Positions 1 through 14,729 of a stretch of 64,000 nucleotides of DNA are shown piece after piece. Under the pieces are notes generated by a model that worked only from the letters and a program-made list of their open reading frames with translations, was not told the DNA's origin and did not search any database. Made by a program: the position numbers and the translations under genes. The stretch is taken from assembly GCA_963978545.1 (NCBI GenBank), contig OZ021727.1:57114487-57178486 (forward strand), read 5' to 3'. This DNA comes from Linyphia triangularis (Eukaryota > Arthropoda > Arachnida > Araneae > Linyphiidae). Each line of letters opens with the position of its first letter. Position 1 is the stretch's first letter.

Positions 1-180
1 GAGCGTAGAGGGGAGGGTTAAACCTAGAGGGCAAACGGTCTGCACTTGGCATTCATCCCCATTGAAGTTGTCATTGCTCGCCAAGGGAAAGACGCCATCA
101 ATTTCAATTAACGAGAGGGGGATATCTCTTGGCGGAGTGGGCTTCGTCGCCAAAAGTTGTGTTGTGTGTGTGTAGTGAGT
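1..180. other. GC-richer block at the left edge
   Basis: A mixed-composition stretch cut by the window edge, ending in a (TG)n run near 160-172. I see no LIM or homeodomain sequence on either strand. Confidence 0.3.
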
Positions 181-1147
181 AGTAATAAAATGAGGGTTCC
201 GTGAACGTTTAGTTTTACAATATTATTAAAGGAAACTGGAGGGAATGGTTCCATTAATTTCTTTATTATTGCGGTGGAAGGTTTGTGGTTTAATTTCTTC
301 TTGGTTATAGGCGTTGATTAGGGGAGAATTAGGTGGCTAATACAGGTTCCGGGGTTTGATCGGGTTGTAGATAAGCAGTGTTGTTATTATGGTGGTGGTG
401 GTTGTTTATTATTTGATACGGAGGAGAGTTGGGGTTAAAGGTCATTTGAAAATAAGTTATTTAAAGATATTTTGTTGAACTTATACAATTTTAATGCTGA
501 TCATGATATGGATTCAAATAGATAAAGTGTAAAATAACAAAAAGTTTTAATAAGCACTACTTAAATAAATAGGATTTTATACATTTTAAAAAGTATAACT
601 TTTCCATCATGATGCGATTTTGATGATTTTTTTTAAGAATTACTAATATTTTTATCGTTTATTTTTTATCGCAAAAGCTAAGTGTAAATTCGTTATCAGA
701 ACATTACGATTAGAAAGAGGGGGAAATAATTATTATGTAGATTTCACATTTCATTTCAAATTACTATTTACTAAACATAATATTTGAATTATTTTAATGG
801 GAGTGAAAAATAAAGTTTTTTTCGTTGTCTAAAATAATTGCATGATTTCTCTAAAAATACTTCATTGCGAGCAAAGTTTTAAAATTATATATGCGAAATT
901 CCTTAATAATTTTTATAATATGAAGCTTACGAGTCTTCGGGTATTATAAAACATTCTGATTATATGTAATAATGAAGTTTCTTCCCCGTTAAAATGCTTA
1001 TGCCAGATGAGAATATCACAAGTTATTTCTAAATTCTGTCGTGATGCACTACAGTGAAGTGTCATTCAATTTTCTGCACTATTAAGTTCGCGCTAGAGTC
1101 AAATCTGCTTATGATTTTCATGAAATTTCTTCTAGTGCATTAAAAAC
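181..1147. other. AT-rich non-coding DNA
   Basis: No gene, no clear repeat; presumed intron 2. Confidence 0.6.
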
Positions 1148-1520
1148 TAGAGGTGTGGAACATCACACAACTTTCAATGACACTATATTAATGATGTGGA
1201 TTTGTGTGATTTATCGTTTTTATATTTCCTTTATTTGTTTAGAAAAAATCGCTAGCATGGCGATAATTTTTGTATGGGTCTAAAAAAAAAAAATTGCCAA
1301 AAATGGTGATTTTGGCAATATACTTTTTGATAATTCTTTTATTATCTTTTCTTATAAGTGAAACTGAGAAGAGTAGAATAAACGTTCGTTTATGAGCTAT
1401 GTTCAAGCAAAGAGGACTCTGTGTTGAAGGCATTCGTTTCTGAACTTTTTACGCCATTAAACATTTTTACGGAAATTTCGGAGGTGGGGATGTTTAGAAC
1501 ACCTTAAGAAGCATTACCAC
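1148..1520. repeat. Interspersed repeat, copy 1 (pair with 24211-24570)
   Basis: It begins TAGAGGTGTGGAACATCACA and ends at CACCTTAAGAAGC, matching the second copy at both ends and at several internal points (an A-run, GAACTCTGTGTT-like sequence, AATTTCGG.GGTG.GGA). The internal similarity is patchy. The adjacent 1520-1740 has a gene-like composition, with a minus-strand 62-codon frame, and may belong to the same element. Class not determined. Confidence 0.65.
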
Positions 1521-3075
<1,555 letters not shown>

Positions 3076-3497
3076 GATATAGAATATACGTAAAAAGTTA
3101 ATTTTTATAAAAAAAACATTTTTTTTACGAAAAAGCGCATCATATTTCAGTGTGTTATTTAAAAAATATGTACATAAATAAATAAATGTTCCGTTTATAA
3201 AGCAATACAAATATTTTACAACTAGAGTTTACGAAACTTGCAATCTTTAGAACGTCAATGACTCAGATCAACAGAATATATTATTATCGAATTCTGATTT
3301 TGTATTTCACAACTTTTGTTTTATATTAAATCCTAAATCGATAAGTTAAAAATAATTTTCAAATGATAGTAGAATATGTTTTTTATTCCGTATATATAGG
3401 GATAGAGAAGCATTTTAACTTTCTAAAACTTGGACATTTTCATGTGTCCTACACGAAAATTTACATTTTCGCTGAAACATTTTAAATTGATCTAAGA

Positions 3498-4221
3498 TAG
3501 CGTTCGCCACTAACTTTTAGAGGCGGGCCGTTTGACTTATGTTGGAGCTCTCCGCGGGCCGGATACACCAATATATGAATATTTATTATCGATTTAACAA
3601 TATATAATATTTCTAAAAACTGAAAAAAATATTGATTTTTTTTTTATCTTAGTAAAATTAAAATTAATATTTAATTCTTTTTTTCAAATAATAATAATAA
3701 TAATAATAAAAAAATATAAAAAAATAATAATAATAATAATAATTCATAATTAGTGAATTAAAGTCTAAGAAAGAAGTGAATCGTTTGTTCCAACTTGACA
3801 ATGGGACTTGATCTAACTTTGAATGAAAGTATTTAAACTGCACTTCCAGATTACTCTGTTTTAGTCGATATCAATTGCGAGTCGATGACGGTCGAAATCC
3901 TTCAGTTTATTTTATGCTAGAGTCGATGTCTGTTGCAGAATTTGTTACAGTCTATCTTAATAAATTGTCCAAATGAGATTCAGTTTAGTCATTCCTGTAT
4001 TTATTCTTGATGAAAATCATCTTTCTGGAAGCTTCTTCATATAGTTTATTTGGGCACGAAGTGGTGAACTCTGTTCTACATAGTAAACACGTACTATTGA
4101 GGACAAATTACAATTATGTAAAAAAAAAGTCCATACCGTGAAATTTGATTTTTTTTTAATCTTCTGTACTGACAGCGGGCCGCAGAAAAATCTGTCGCGG
4201 GCCGCGTAGTGACTGACGCTG
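3498..4221. mobile_element. Non-autonomous hAT-like element (MITE), copy 1
   Basis: The termini are (t)AGCGTTCGCCACTAAC and the inverse of CAGCGTCAGTCACTACG, which fits the CAGNG start of hAT elements with the first C mutated on the left. They are flanked by an 8-bp direct repeat ATCTAAGA at 3490-3497 and 4222-4229, the length hAT transposases make. No transposase reading frame is present. The sequence is similar to 59047-59983 along its length, including the GCGGGCCGGATACACCAATATATG motif near the left end and CGCGGGCC near the right end. Confidence 0.88.
3687..3743. repeat. (AAT)n trinucleotide repeat inside the hAT MITE
   Basis: Two AAT tracts (3687-3709 and 3724-3743) are separated by an A-rich spacer. 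The other MITE copy has a T-run and a shorter AAT-like stretch at the corresponding place. Confidence 0.9.
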
Positions 4222-4639
4222 ATCTAAGATTTTCAATTAATATTATAATAAATTTTTAATTTGTCAAGAAAAACAATTTTACATTTAATGCTTCTGTGCG
4301 ACATTTCTGCTAATGTCTCATTGTGTAAACATAACTGCGTAAATTTTGCCATTGCTAATTAGTAATGCACTATGATCAGCCGAGTCTTTAATTGTCTTTA
4401 TTTAAAACTTAAAGCAAATCATAATTACATGATAATGTAGAAAATAAAATTTATGTTTAAATTAAACGATGTTCGAAAAATTCAAATTATTTGTCAAATG
4501 AAAAAATTCCACTAATATTAGTAAATATTTGTATTTACGTGCGTGATAACTTAACTGATCTAAATTTTGCCGTATTGGTATTTTTAACCATTTATATCCC
4601 TTTACTTCTTCAATAAAAAGAGATACTTTATTTATTCTA

Positions 4640-6208
4640 AGGCCCTGGAAAAATTATAAAGTTACAAAATATATTAACAAAAGAAGTATAAAATTTAGTT
4701 AAACACGAAACATTTAATATCACTCTTTCTTAGAAATGAAATTACAAAACATAAACGTAGGTTAGGAACATACGTAAAATATTATCAAAGCATTATCCGG
4801 TTTATGTATGTTCGGTCATATAATATAATCAAAGCATTAAATGACAGTTTAGAAATCTGATGGCACTTCATCTTGGAAATAAATATAAGGTCGAGAAGTT
4901 TTGAATGAAAATATAAAGTCAATATCTTACTTTTTTTGCAATGATTTTTATCAGTCGATCAGTTATCGTTGCAGCAAGTCGAGATAAAATTTCTTTATCG
5001 ATATTTTCCCATGCATTCCTGATCGCATTGATGAGTCGACTTTTCCCTGGATACTGTCACATGTCCTTATAAACAGATTGCGCAAGTTTATCCCACATAT
5101 TTTCCATTGTGTTTAAATCTGGACTGCAGAAGGGTCAATCTAGCAAACGGATCTCATTTGCTTCAAACCAAGCTTTTGTTGAATGAGAAACATGGATACT
5201 GGCATTATCCTGTTGAAATGTCCAATCTCCTGATGTAACTAGTGGGGCATTTGGAAGCAAAGTATCGCCCAGCATATCTTTATACTTTTCTGCATTCATT
5301 TTAGTATCAATTACCACAATTGGTAACGTGCCATTAGCAGCAAACGTTCCCCGTACCACTACTGATCCACCTCCATAATACAGCTTGGAAAAGTAAGTGT
5401 TTTTTTTTAATATCATGCCAGCATTTTTTAAAGCCGTCTGGCCCGTCAAAATTAATTTTTTTTCTCATCCGAAAAAACTATATCTTTCCATTGATCTCCA
5501 AGCGACACATATTTCTTAGCAAATTCTAAGCGAGCTAATTCATGCTTCTCTGTCAAGGGTAGTCGAGGTTGTAATTTTACGAACTGTTCCCTGGGGGTTG
5601 GAACTTAAAACATAGCAGACAGTTCGGCTGATACATGGTAGGCTTAAATCAAGAAATATTTTAGAAGACATTTTTAGTCGCACTCTCATCGAAAAACGGT
5701 CGATTTTTGGCGCTTTGAAAGTTCACTTGGTCTTTTGGGGCACTTGCATTTACCATACTGTGAAGGATTTTTTAAAAAAAATATTGACTACCATTTTATA
5801 TCTACCGATAGACCTGGAAATAACTGCACCACTCATTCCACTACCTTTCATTCCAAGGATTTTCTCTCGTTCTACATCGGACAATTGTTTCTGCCTCGGC
5901 ATCGTTGTCACTAGGGCAGAGAAAGATTTAACTAAGGTTGCCTTTTATATTTCGTGCTTTCTCAGACCGCAGAAAATTTGCATATCCCTGAAAAAAGTTC
6001 GACGACCGTATACTTTTCCCCATCAGCAGCTAAGATTAATATTTAATATGGTAATTAGTTTGATTAATTTAAATTAGATTTTAATTAGTATTATAATTGA
6101 CAAATCATTTGCATACTTTGTACTTGAATTGATTTTCCATCCGCCAAATTTGCATACATCCTAGTTTAACTGGTTATTTATTCGACCTTATAATTTTTTC
6201 CAGGGCCT
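4640..6208 (-). mobile_element. Tc1/mariner-family DNA transposon, decayed
   Basis: The ends are inverted repeats starting AGGCCCTGGAAAAA (left) and ending CCAGGGCCT (right), each flanked by a TA dinucleotide (4638-4639 and 6209-6210), the usual Tc1/mariner target duplication. The length of 1569 bp is typical of an autonomous element. The transposase lies on the minus strand and is broken, so this copy cannot move by itself. The flanks also share a TTATTCTAA-like sequence in inverted orientation, so the true terminus may extend a few bases further out. Confidence 0.9.
4919..5902 (-). pseudogene. Tc1-like transposase pseudogene
   Basis: Read in three frames, the minus strand gives a recognisable Tc1 transposase of about 328 codons. 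It starts MPRQKQLSDVEREKI (helix-turn-helix region), stops, and resumes with QWKDIVFSDEKK (first catalytic Asp). The open stretch at 5135-5449 has GGGSVVV and FQQDNASIH (second catalytic Asp). A C-terminal part after a stop carries SPDLNTMEN (third acidic residue). The end ...DRLIKIIAKK is followed by a stop at 4919-4921. Several frameshifts and stops interrupt it. The length matches the family's usual ~340 residues, so this looks like in-place decay with no large deletion. Confidence 0.9.
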
Positions 6209-6210
6209 TA

Positions 6211-8055
6211 TTTAGAATAATTTATTTAGTAATTTCCATAATTAGAATTGTTCGTTAAATATTAGCTTAAAAGACAGTGTAATTTAACACTTCATAATCT
6301 CGAGAACTATACAGCTTTACATCAATTTTTATTATTTTTAAGGAGCGGAACTTTTTTTATAGGAAATAACTCTAAATAGGTTACTCTATATGAAAGGAAA
6401 GAATAAAAAATTATTATAGACACACAAATAATTAACTATCACCAAATTATAATTTATTTCTTAGATTTTTTTTGTAGAAGTTATACATGTTAATAAAGTA
6501 GAATCACTTGCCTATGGTTTCAAAGAAGATAACAAGTTTTCATTTTAACTTTGTTTTACAAATTCAAAAAATAAAGTTGTGATATACTTAATGTCATTAA
6601 GTTTATTTAAAAACTCTCTTCAAAATGATCACGAGCTTGAAAATATTTTATTTTGATTTCTTTTTCCTGCATTTGGGAATGCGAAAAATTTTGTTAAAGA
6701 AAATGTTCGTGTACTATATAGTTGTATATATTTTTTAGTTTGTTTAGGCTCATAATCATGTTTAAACAAAACGTTTTGCTGCTTTGTAAGGATTTATTAG
6801 AATTTTGTAAAAATTGCTCACTTGTGTTAGGGCCAGAATGAGGAATGCGAATTTGTTGTTTTCATCTCAATTAATGCAACCACTCTAAATTTAGGATAAC
6901 TAAACATTAGCACCCAGCTTACATAGTAAGTGTTAGTATGGATATATTATTCTAATAGAGAGAATATCGGTCTACATCTTTTCTTAGTTCACTGATCATA
7001 AATTATATGTATTTAAAGTGACCTATAATCGTATTCTATTTCGTTGTGATAAAATTTACGACATTAATTGGTCTAACTATTTAATTTTCTCAACTATACC
7101 TACTCACTATATTTTAAGAGTTTAACTGCTGTTTATTTGTTAACGATGGATACTTATTTTTACACATATATATATAGATCAAACCTACGTATTTAATACA
7201 TATTATGTAACATTCTTTGCCATCTCCCATTTTTAATCAAATGAAAATTTTCGATATTGGATATTAGATTTCAAAATGTCTACTGATTTTAGCTGTAGAC
7301 TATTGCAAACTTTTGAATACTTTGTAACTGTAATCTTAATTTATCATCTGCAATTTAATGTATCTTTTTTGTTTTCTTTTATACATCAAATAACCATAGA
7401 TGTAATTGATTTATAAATCGTCTTTTAGCCAATCGATTTCAATCCTGCATATACAAGATAAAGATTAAAAAAAAAAATTATCTAAAGAACTCAGTAAGTA
7501 AAATTTTCGTTCACTGTGAAAGAAGCATTTACATATTAGAAACTGCATGGTGAAGTATAAGGGGACACGACAAAACGTACACCATTACAAGCATCTAAAT
7601 TTTTTATTCAAGATCTTGTCCCGACTTTTAAGAATAATGTAAGCAGTTACCATATAAAAGCTTTTTTTCAATAGTACTATAAAAAAGGCAAATCACAACC
7701 GTTGTTTTATGTTATTCGGATTAAAATATTTTATTGTATCTTCTTAAATAATATTTTGAGAAGCATAAGTAGGTTCCTATGTCAAACCACGTTTACTCAA
7801 TACTAACGATTGCATAGATGGTTGTTGTATTAATTGCATAGAAATCATAAAGAAACATTTGTCATCGAAGGTAGACTTGTTAAAATACTCCTAAATGGCA
7901 TCAAACCTGACACAATTTTTCATCAAAACCACCAAAGCTAATTATTGAAGTGCGATGAAAGTACGCCATTTACTATTGTTAGGAGCAAAAAAAAATTATT
8001 CAAAAAATAGGCTGCTTATTTAGCGAAGTTAATAAATTAAAAATTAATTAAAAAA
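6211..8055. other. AT-rich non-coding DNA between a Tc1 element and an islet
   Basis: No gene-like frame and no repeat structure seen. Confidence 0.6.
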
Positions 8056-8059
8056 TTCC

Positions 8060-8420
8060 AACGCCAATTCCAACCGAAACAAACCGCCAAAACATGGCAG
8101 CCAGCAGCAGCGCCGATAAGGCGCCTGTTGCAACCCCATTCCCTATCTGTCTCTCCATCCTCTCTCTTCGCCCCACCCCACACTCTTTCTTTCCCTTTAT
8201 CTTCATCTTCTTCTTCCTGCATCCTTTTCCTCTTCCATCCTCCTCCCGGCATCTTCGTCGTTTATTAAAATCCACGATTAGCCTCCCCGTATGCAAATGA
8301 GAAGTTTTCGTCCCCTTTCGAAAAGAAACAATTCATAAGCGCAGGTGGCGTTCTATTCTTTCGTTCCTTCCCAACCCCTCCCATCTATGCGTCCCATACA
8401 TGTTCCTCCCCTTCCTCTCT
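8060..8420. promoter_or_regulatory. Polypyrimidine-rich islet with an octamer
   Basis: From 8133 to 8262 the plus strand is almost only C and T (CCCCACCCCACACTC, CTTCTTCTTCCTG), followed by ATGCAAAT at 8291-8298. Pyrimidine tracts of this sort can bind GAGA-type factors through the purine strand. It is GC-richer than its flanks; reading frames here are low-complexity. Confidence 0.3.
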
Positions 8421-8424
8421 TCTT

Positions 8425-11400
8425 TCCTATCTCCCTCATCCCTTAGTCTTTGACATGCAAGCGTGTCGCTATATTTTAAAGTCTTTGAGAGTAAAAGAAT
8501 GAACTGGGATTTCTGAAAGATACTTTTTTTTTTGTTTCTCAGTTCTTTTTGTTTCATTCCTTTTCTGAGCTTCCTCTTCCCTTCTGTTGTCTACGTGGAA
8601 TGGCATAGTCGTAATTTTTTTTTCTTTTAAGAGAATATTCGTATAATTGTAGTGAAAAGTGTAAAAGGTGTTTCCGCTGTTCTGTGTGAGAAAAAGATTT
8701 TGATCTTTTCATGGAAACTTGGTGACTTAAATAGGGATAAAATTGTTGTAAACAATGCATTCTATTGCGATGGAATCCCACTATATGAGGCTGGGTATGA
8801 AAGTTAAGATTAAACACGCGAAGAACGTTTTCAGGTGAAGGCGTGTGTTCGTTAAAAAGTGCTGCCATTTCTATTTTCTGCAATTAAAGTGAAGACTTAT
8901 CTAGAGATATATCATATGACAAACCCACAAGTCATAATGAATTATACGAATACACGACAGTATAAATATAACATTTTGACTCCGAAAATTGATATCGAGT
9001 TTTTAAGTTCAACTGGAAATCTCTCCCTCTTTATCGGAGTATAATAAAGCTCTTTCAAAAACTAGTAAACTATTTTAAACTATTTTTGATTCATTAGAAG
9101 AATTTTTCCCACGATCTTAGCAATACGTATTCAATAATTTTATGAACATCTGTTGATCACTTCAGGCTTTTGCATAGTCTAAACAAAGTAACTTTAACTA
9201 AGAACGTTCTGTACATGACATTATATTCTAAGCCTTATATATTAAGTGATTTAAATAAAATACTTCTTTTTATGCATGAACTATTTTTCGTTTCCCATCA
9301 GTAGAGAATTTAATTCGTTGTACATTTATGACATTCAAAAGTTGAAACTAAAATGAATCTCATGCATGATGAGGACATAGATTATAGTTTTCTGAAATTT
9401 GAAATTTTTCTATGAATATGCTGGTTCACTCAAAATTTGAATTTTATTTTCTTAAGTGCATTGTGGTTTGTAACAAGGAAATTGGTCACAAAAATATCCT
9501 AATTTAAAATCTCGTCATACATCCTTTAGAAATTTCTACATTAAAAGTATATTTTTAAAGTATTTCCTTAACTTTTTTTTTTTTTTTTAATTCTGATGAA
9601 ACCGCCTTTGACCAGTTTCATAGTGTCTCATAACTAGAAATACTAATATTTAGAACGTACATTTTAAAATAATAAATTGTTATGTTTTTATTATTTTGAT
9701 TAAAAGAGCATTGTAAAATTTCGGGGTATGCATAATTAAAGTTTTTAATAATTGTAAGTGGGAAATTTAGTTTCAAATGGAGTTTTCAAATAAGAGTCGG
9801 AAAAGCATAAAAGAGAAGTATTATAAAAATCTTTTACTTTACTTTTGAATTATTCCACATTTTCGACTTTCAAATTATAGTTCATTTTATGTTACTCTTT
9901 TAAATGCTTTTGAAAGTGTATTAATTCAATATTTTCTGTTGAAATTAAAAAATATTACGATGTAGTTAACCTTTTTATCAAAGTAGTATAATTTTAATCC
10001 TTTAACCTTAACCATAATTTAATAAATGAATAATCGTTAGAAACTTAACATTTTAATTGGAAATAAAAAAAAATCTTATTTTAAGATGCTTATTACGACT
10101 TTTGAAATCAACCTCTCTTCTAAAATGAATTAATGAAATCCCCGAAACAATCAAGCGCTAAATACGACGACCCAATAATATTTCCCCAGCCTTGTTATGC
10201 AAATGTTACTGGTTATATTCATTCTAACTAAACCGTGATTGTTAAGTCAGCCATAAAATGGCTCTTTTCAGTTTCTTTGACATACAAAAAAGGAAAAACG
10301 AGAAATTCAAGTTAAGATTCAAAGCAACTTATAAACAATAAGAAAAGAACATTCCATTTGTTCTAAAAGGAAATCAAAATGGCGACAGTTCGACCGAACA
10401 AGCACGAATGAAAAATAATAAGCAGAAACTAAGAGAGAACACAATATTTAAGAACGAGGATGTAGTAAATAAATAAACAAAGGACTCGGAGACTTGGGAA
10501 AAAATGATCGATATATCTTTTTGATAGTATTCATGGGGGGGGGGGGGCTTGTGCAAAAGAAGGTATTGAAACAAATAATTTTCTATTCTTTAAAGAACAC
10601 GTCTTTTCAGACAGACATTTGGAAAACATGTCTTCAGCAGCTGTTTCGGGAGCTAGACAAGATCTGGGAGAAATGGGCGAAGAATATTTTCCTTTTAAGT
10701 TCATTCCTTGATTTTAATCGCTAAAATAAAGTATTCTAAAGTTAAGAATTTTACGTAGCTTAGCTGTTTTTGTATTTGGTGCTAGCATTTTGATTCACGA
10801 TATATGTGAATGTAATTATTTTTTTATTTTCCACTCCCAATAAATTGTAAATTGAGAAAGAAATTTAAAAGTAAAAAATCTTAGGTGGCATTTCCATACA
10901 ACATTTTTTCAGATTCATAATTAGATTTCAGATTATCAGATATTTAACTGCCTGAAAATTTTTATGCAGTAAGTGTCTTTCGTTGTTCATTTGATATTAT
11001 TTGTAAAAATTATTTGCAAAGCGTACATACAAATATACTACATAAATTCTTTTTATGTTGCATAATTATATTGTATGCAATGAAATACCCTTACCTTTAG
11101 ATATAACAAACAAAATTCTGTTTTTTAAACTCATTCTTATATTAATTATTAGTTTTACCTTTACTATATCACGGTTTAATGACTCAAAACATAATTTTTG
11201 ATTAGTTCTTAATTATATTCAAGTTTAGTGTTACACCTGTTTAGTCTAGCTTTATCATGTTTAGCAATAATAGTGTATCAATAATAATAAAAAAACAAAA
11301 CATCGGTAATTTATTATAAGTAACTTAATATACGTTCAAGTTTCTTTTCTAATGTTTACAGTAATAATCTTCTAAAATAAAGACACATCATTGCCATTTT

Positions 11401-12425
11401 AGCCATCACTTCCATTTAAGTGATTTTTTTTAACTATAAACTGAGTATAATACAATATTTACTTAAAGATTCACTATACTTTTTAGGGAAGATTAATTAG
11501 ATGTCTCAAAGTTTGTGTACCTATGCTTTGATATTTATTTTAATAAATATTATACATCATTTTTAAAAATTCTTTTAAGAGGACTCAGTACCCCTTATAC
11601 ACGTAATGTTAAATTGCCTATTTTTGATTTACCGTCCCTTGGAAAATTGACATTTTTTAATATAGATTCAATAGATCTTGTACAAGATACTGAAGTTTAA
11701 TTTTAGTATATAAATGTCATTATTATTATTATTATTATTTTTTTTAAATTTTAATCAATTTTTTTTTTTTAAATAAAGATTAGGTATTAAAAAAATTATG
11801 ATAATAACGAGAATTTTTTTAACCTCTGTTTAATCTGTAGGCTACGTAATACAATTTCATAAAAAATTAATGGTATATCTCTACTAGTTAGTTAGAAAAG
11901 GTACATTGAGTTTTGAAACAGCACGTTTAGAGAAAATCAAAGTTAAAGGTAAGGCTCATATAGTTAATAAATGATAGTTTGCTTTTTGAAAACAAAATGT
12001 AAAATACTTCCAATTTCAATAAAAACTAAAGTAATACATCAATTAAAAGACAGGAAAAAAAAATTCCCCATGAAGTAATAATAATAATACAAATAATAAT
12101 AATAATAATAAAAGAAAATACCCAAAAAGCTATTTTTATTATTTTAAGGGTAGTGAGACTCCTTAAATGATTTATAGAAAATGCCGTTTCTTTATCTTTC
12201 TTTTAAATGATTTAAAAAGGCTCGTTTCGAATTGTCTGGCATATCAAATCATGTATTCACTAAAGTGCCTTAAATATTATTAAGATAAAAATTCCATATG
12301 CAACATGTACTGAAATATCAAATTACCTCATTGGTCTCTCCCTATAATCACTAATACCAAGTCCAAACGATGCCACTCAACAAGAAATACCAACCAAAAT
12401 CAACATCCGCAATACAAAACAAAAA
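8425..12425. other. AT-rich non-coding DNA
   Basis: It contains a poly-G run (10535-10547) and AAT/ATT trinucleotide tracts (11717-11740, 12078-12112). A 109-codon minus frame at 8554-8883 resembles no known family. No exon seen. Confidence 0.5.
10140..10270. promoter_or_regulatory. Short islet with an octamer site
   Basis: ATGCAAAT at 10197-10204 lies in a locally GC-richer stretch (CCCCAGCCTTGTTATGC). Weak candidate for a POU-bound element. Confidence 0.2.
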
Positions 12426-12429
12426 AATC

Positions 12430-12790
12430 TACCGAAACTAAGATTCAATGATTGTTTTCACAAGCCCGAAGCCGAATCGCGACATACCTTTCTCTAATGA
12501 TATATCCCCGAGCCAGCGAGACGAATATCGGCCCTAAGTAGAAGAAATCAAAACACATCCCTAAAAGCAAAGAAAGCCTGAAGAAGAGGGAAAAAAAATC
12601 TAGCGAAAGTTTGGATTTCTTGAGATAGAGTGAGCTAGTGATCAGAAGGGGTATAGAGAAACTGAAATAGCCCCTAGTAATGAAACTAGCGAAAGATGAA
12701 AGACTGTTTTAGAGAGTGTTTGCTTGCGATGGGGAGAATCGAAGCCCCTAGGGGCGGGGTGTGCGCCCCATGCAGTTCGAAACCAGCGAC
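12430..12790. promoter_or_regulatory. GC-richer islet with an AP-2-like palindrome
   Basis: The islet contains GCCCCTAGGGGC (12744-12755), a perfect palindrome of the AP-2 type, joined to GGGGCGGGGTG (Sp/KLF-like). The rest is CpG-containing with no open frame. Candidate cis-element. Confidence 0.3.
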
Positions 12791-14124
12791 GAGTGTTGAC
12801 ATTACCAGAGAGTCAACAGTATGGTTCGTTCCGTTTTTTTCTTTTTTACTCTTTTAGTAACTCTTCTCGTTCTGTGTAGCGACAGAACACCTAGGGACCA
12901 GTTTTCGGAGCATATTTTCTTAAACTATGATTCAATGATTTGAATTTAATGGTGGGAGGACTTAGCTTTATTGGTTTCTTTAGATAATTTATGATTTTGT
13001 AGTGTTTCTGGTGCTTAAAACTGCATGCTCAGGTAAATGATATTATCGTTATAATCAAATGTTTAATTTTAATAGTCTCTGCTTGGATTAGATAAATTTC
13101 CGTATTTAGCTTTGCTTAGTGGCATGAATTTGAGACAGTCGTTGTAAGTGTTACTTATTTTGTAAAATTAAAGAGTGTTTTGTTAATTTCATATATTCAA
13201 GTTGTTTAAATTTTAAAAGTAGAATAAATACGGAATTGACTTTTACGATTTAATGAGTATTTTTACCTTCATCATAAATTATACTTCAATACGCATGGTA
13301 GTGAGTAATTTATAATGAACTTTTTTTAACTTATTTAAATTCCAACATCAAGTAGATTTATACCCCTTTAATTTTTTCTTAAAGTAAGATTAATCTAAAT
13401 AAGTCTATCTGAAACAGTTATTACATTACCTTGTAATCTTAAAAAAAAAGCATTGTTTAAAAATTTATTTATCTAATGAGTTTCTGATAAATAATTTAAA
13501 TAAATGTAGATTCTTCGTTCCTTTTTCATTTGAAAAAAATGTCCTTTTTTATGCATTTCTTAAGTATTTACTAACGACCCAAACTTTTGATTTATAGAAA
13601 TATTTAATATTAGATATTTTTAAAAGTTAGGGTAACTCATTTAACGTTTTTTTTTTTTAAACTGATTTTTCCTCTTCAGTGTGAACCGGTTCAATCATTT
13701 GCCAAATTTTTATAAGAATGTAAATATTTCGACAAAAGTTGCATCAATTTAGGAATGCCAAGCAAAACTTCTACATCTAGTTTCAATCTTTTTAATATAG
13801 TTCTACAACATTATTTGATTTTCGTACAAAGAATCTAACAAGGTATTGAAATTCGATATCCAAGGTGATGCATGTAAGCGATTTGCATCTGATTTTGTAC
13901 ACTAAGGAATTTTGTCTATTTTTTACGCAAGGCAAAGTGGCATGAGTAACAACTTATTTAACAATCTAAGAGATGGTGTATTTCTTTTCTTATAATATAT
14001 TAGAATAATGCTTAACATCTTTCGATGCCACCACCCATAAATAAGAAGACAAAATGTGTTTAAAATACGCGTCATAATTCTTGTGACATTTATTGTTTTC
14101 TATATCTATGTTTCATATCGCCGA
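12791..14124. other. AT-rich non-coding DNA
   Basis: Nothing recognisable. Confidence 0.6.
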
Positions 14125-14292
14125 TTGTCTAGATGATGGCTGCTTGGTTAGAACTCTGACCTCGCAGGGTTAGAATCCTTGGTTAGACATGGATGTTCGC
14201 TGTGATTCAGAATCCACTTAAATATGTCGGTCCCACCCTGAGTACCCGTGCACAAAAATATGTTGTTGAGTGTACAAACCAACCAAACATAA
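14125..14292 (+). mobile_element. Decayed tRNA-derived SINE
   Basis: The plus strand reads CTAGATGATGGCTGCTTGGTTAG (A-box region) followed by GGTTAGAATCC (decayed B-box) and ends near 14292 in ACAAACCAACCAAAC, the same tail style as the SINE at 61169-61351. No clear target duplication is visible. A short relative of its head (ACTAGATGACGGCTGTTGGATTAG) occurs at 54143-54166. Confidence 0.55.
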
Positions 14293-14479
14293 ATGTCGAT
14301 GACTGTTGATATGTAATAAGGTTTTGTTGAAAAGAATAAACACAGCATTACTTTACACCACTTTACTTTTAAACATCTCATCTGTCCTAAACGCAGCCAT
14401 GCATCCACTTACACGTGATATGTTACCAGATCCTATTTTAAAACTCAGAACTTGATATTTTAACTCCCGCTAAATCCTC

Positions 14480-14720
14480 AAGTCTGTACTGGTAGGAGGA
14501 AGTTGGAGAGGCAGCCCCCTCTCCCTACCATCTCCACATAAGAAGGGTCCGTTCGCCCACCCAGAACCTGGTGTTTTCGCGCTCCATCAAATCTCCCCAA
14601 TTGAAGTGCAAAGAAAATGTTTTGGGGAGAGAGAGACAGAGAGCAGGGAGTAGGGATTTTGAGCATCTTTTCGAGAATATTTATCCAGGGGAATCGTTTT
14701 GTGCGCTCGGATTGGAGGAT
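14480..14720. promoter_or_regulatory. GC-richer islet, no recognisable motif set
   Basis: A GC-richer stretch with C-rich (14512-14530) and GAGAGAGA-type (14626-14642) sequence between AT-rich flanks. It could be a conserved non-coding element; nothing specific seen. Confidence 0.2.
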
Positions 14721-14729
14721 AAAGTTCAA

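Noticed and set aside
5715..6077. 120-codon plus-strand frame
   Set aside because: Antisense shadow of the Tc1 transposase N-terminal region.
8554..8883. 109-codon minus-strand frame
   Set aside because: No similarity to any family I recognise, AT-driven composition, and no splice sites or neighbours supporting it.
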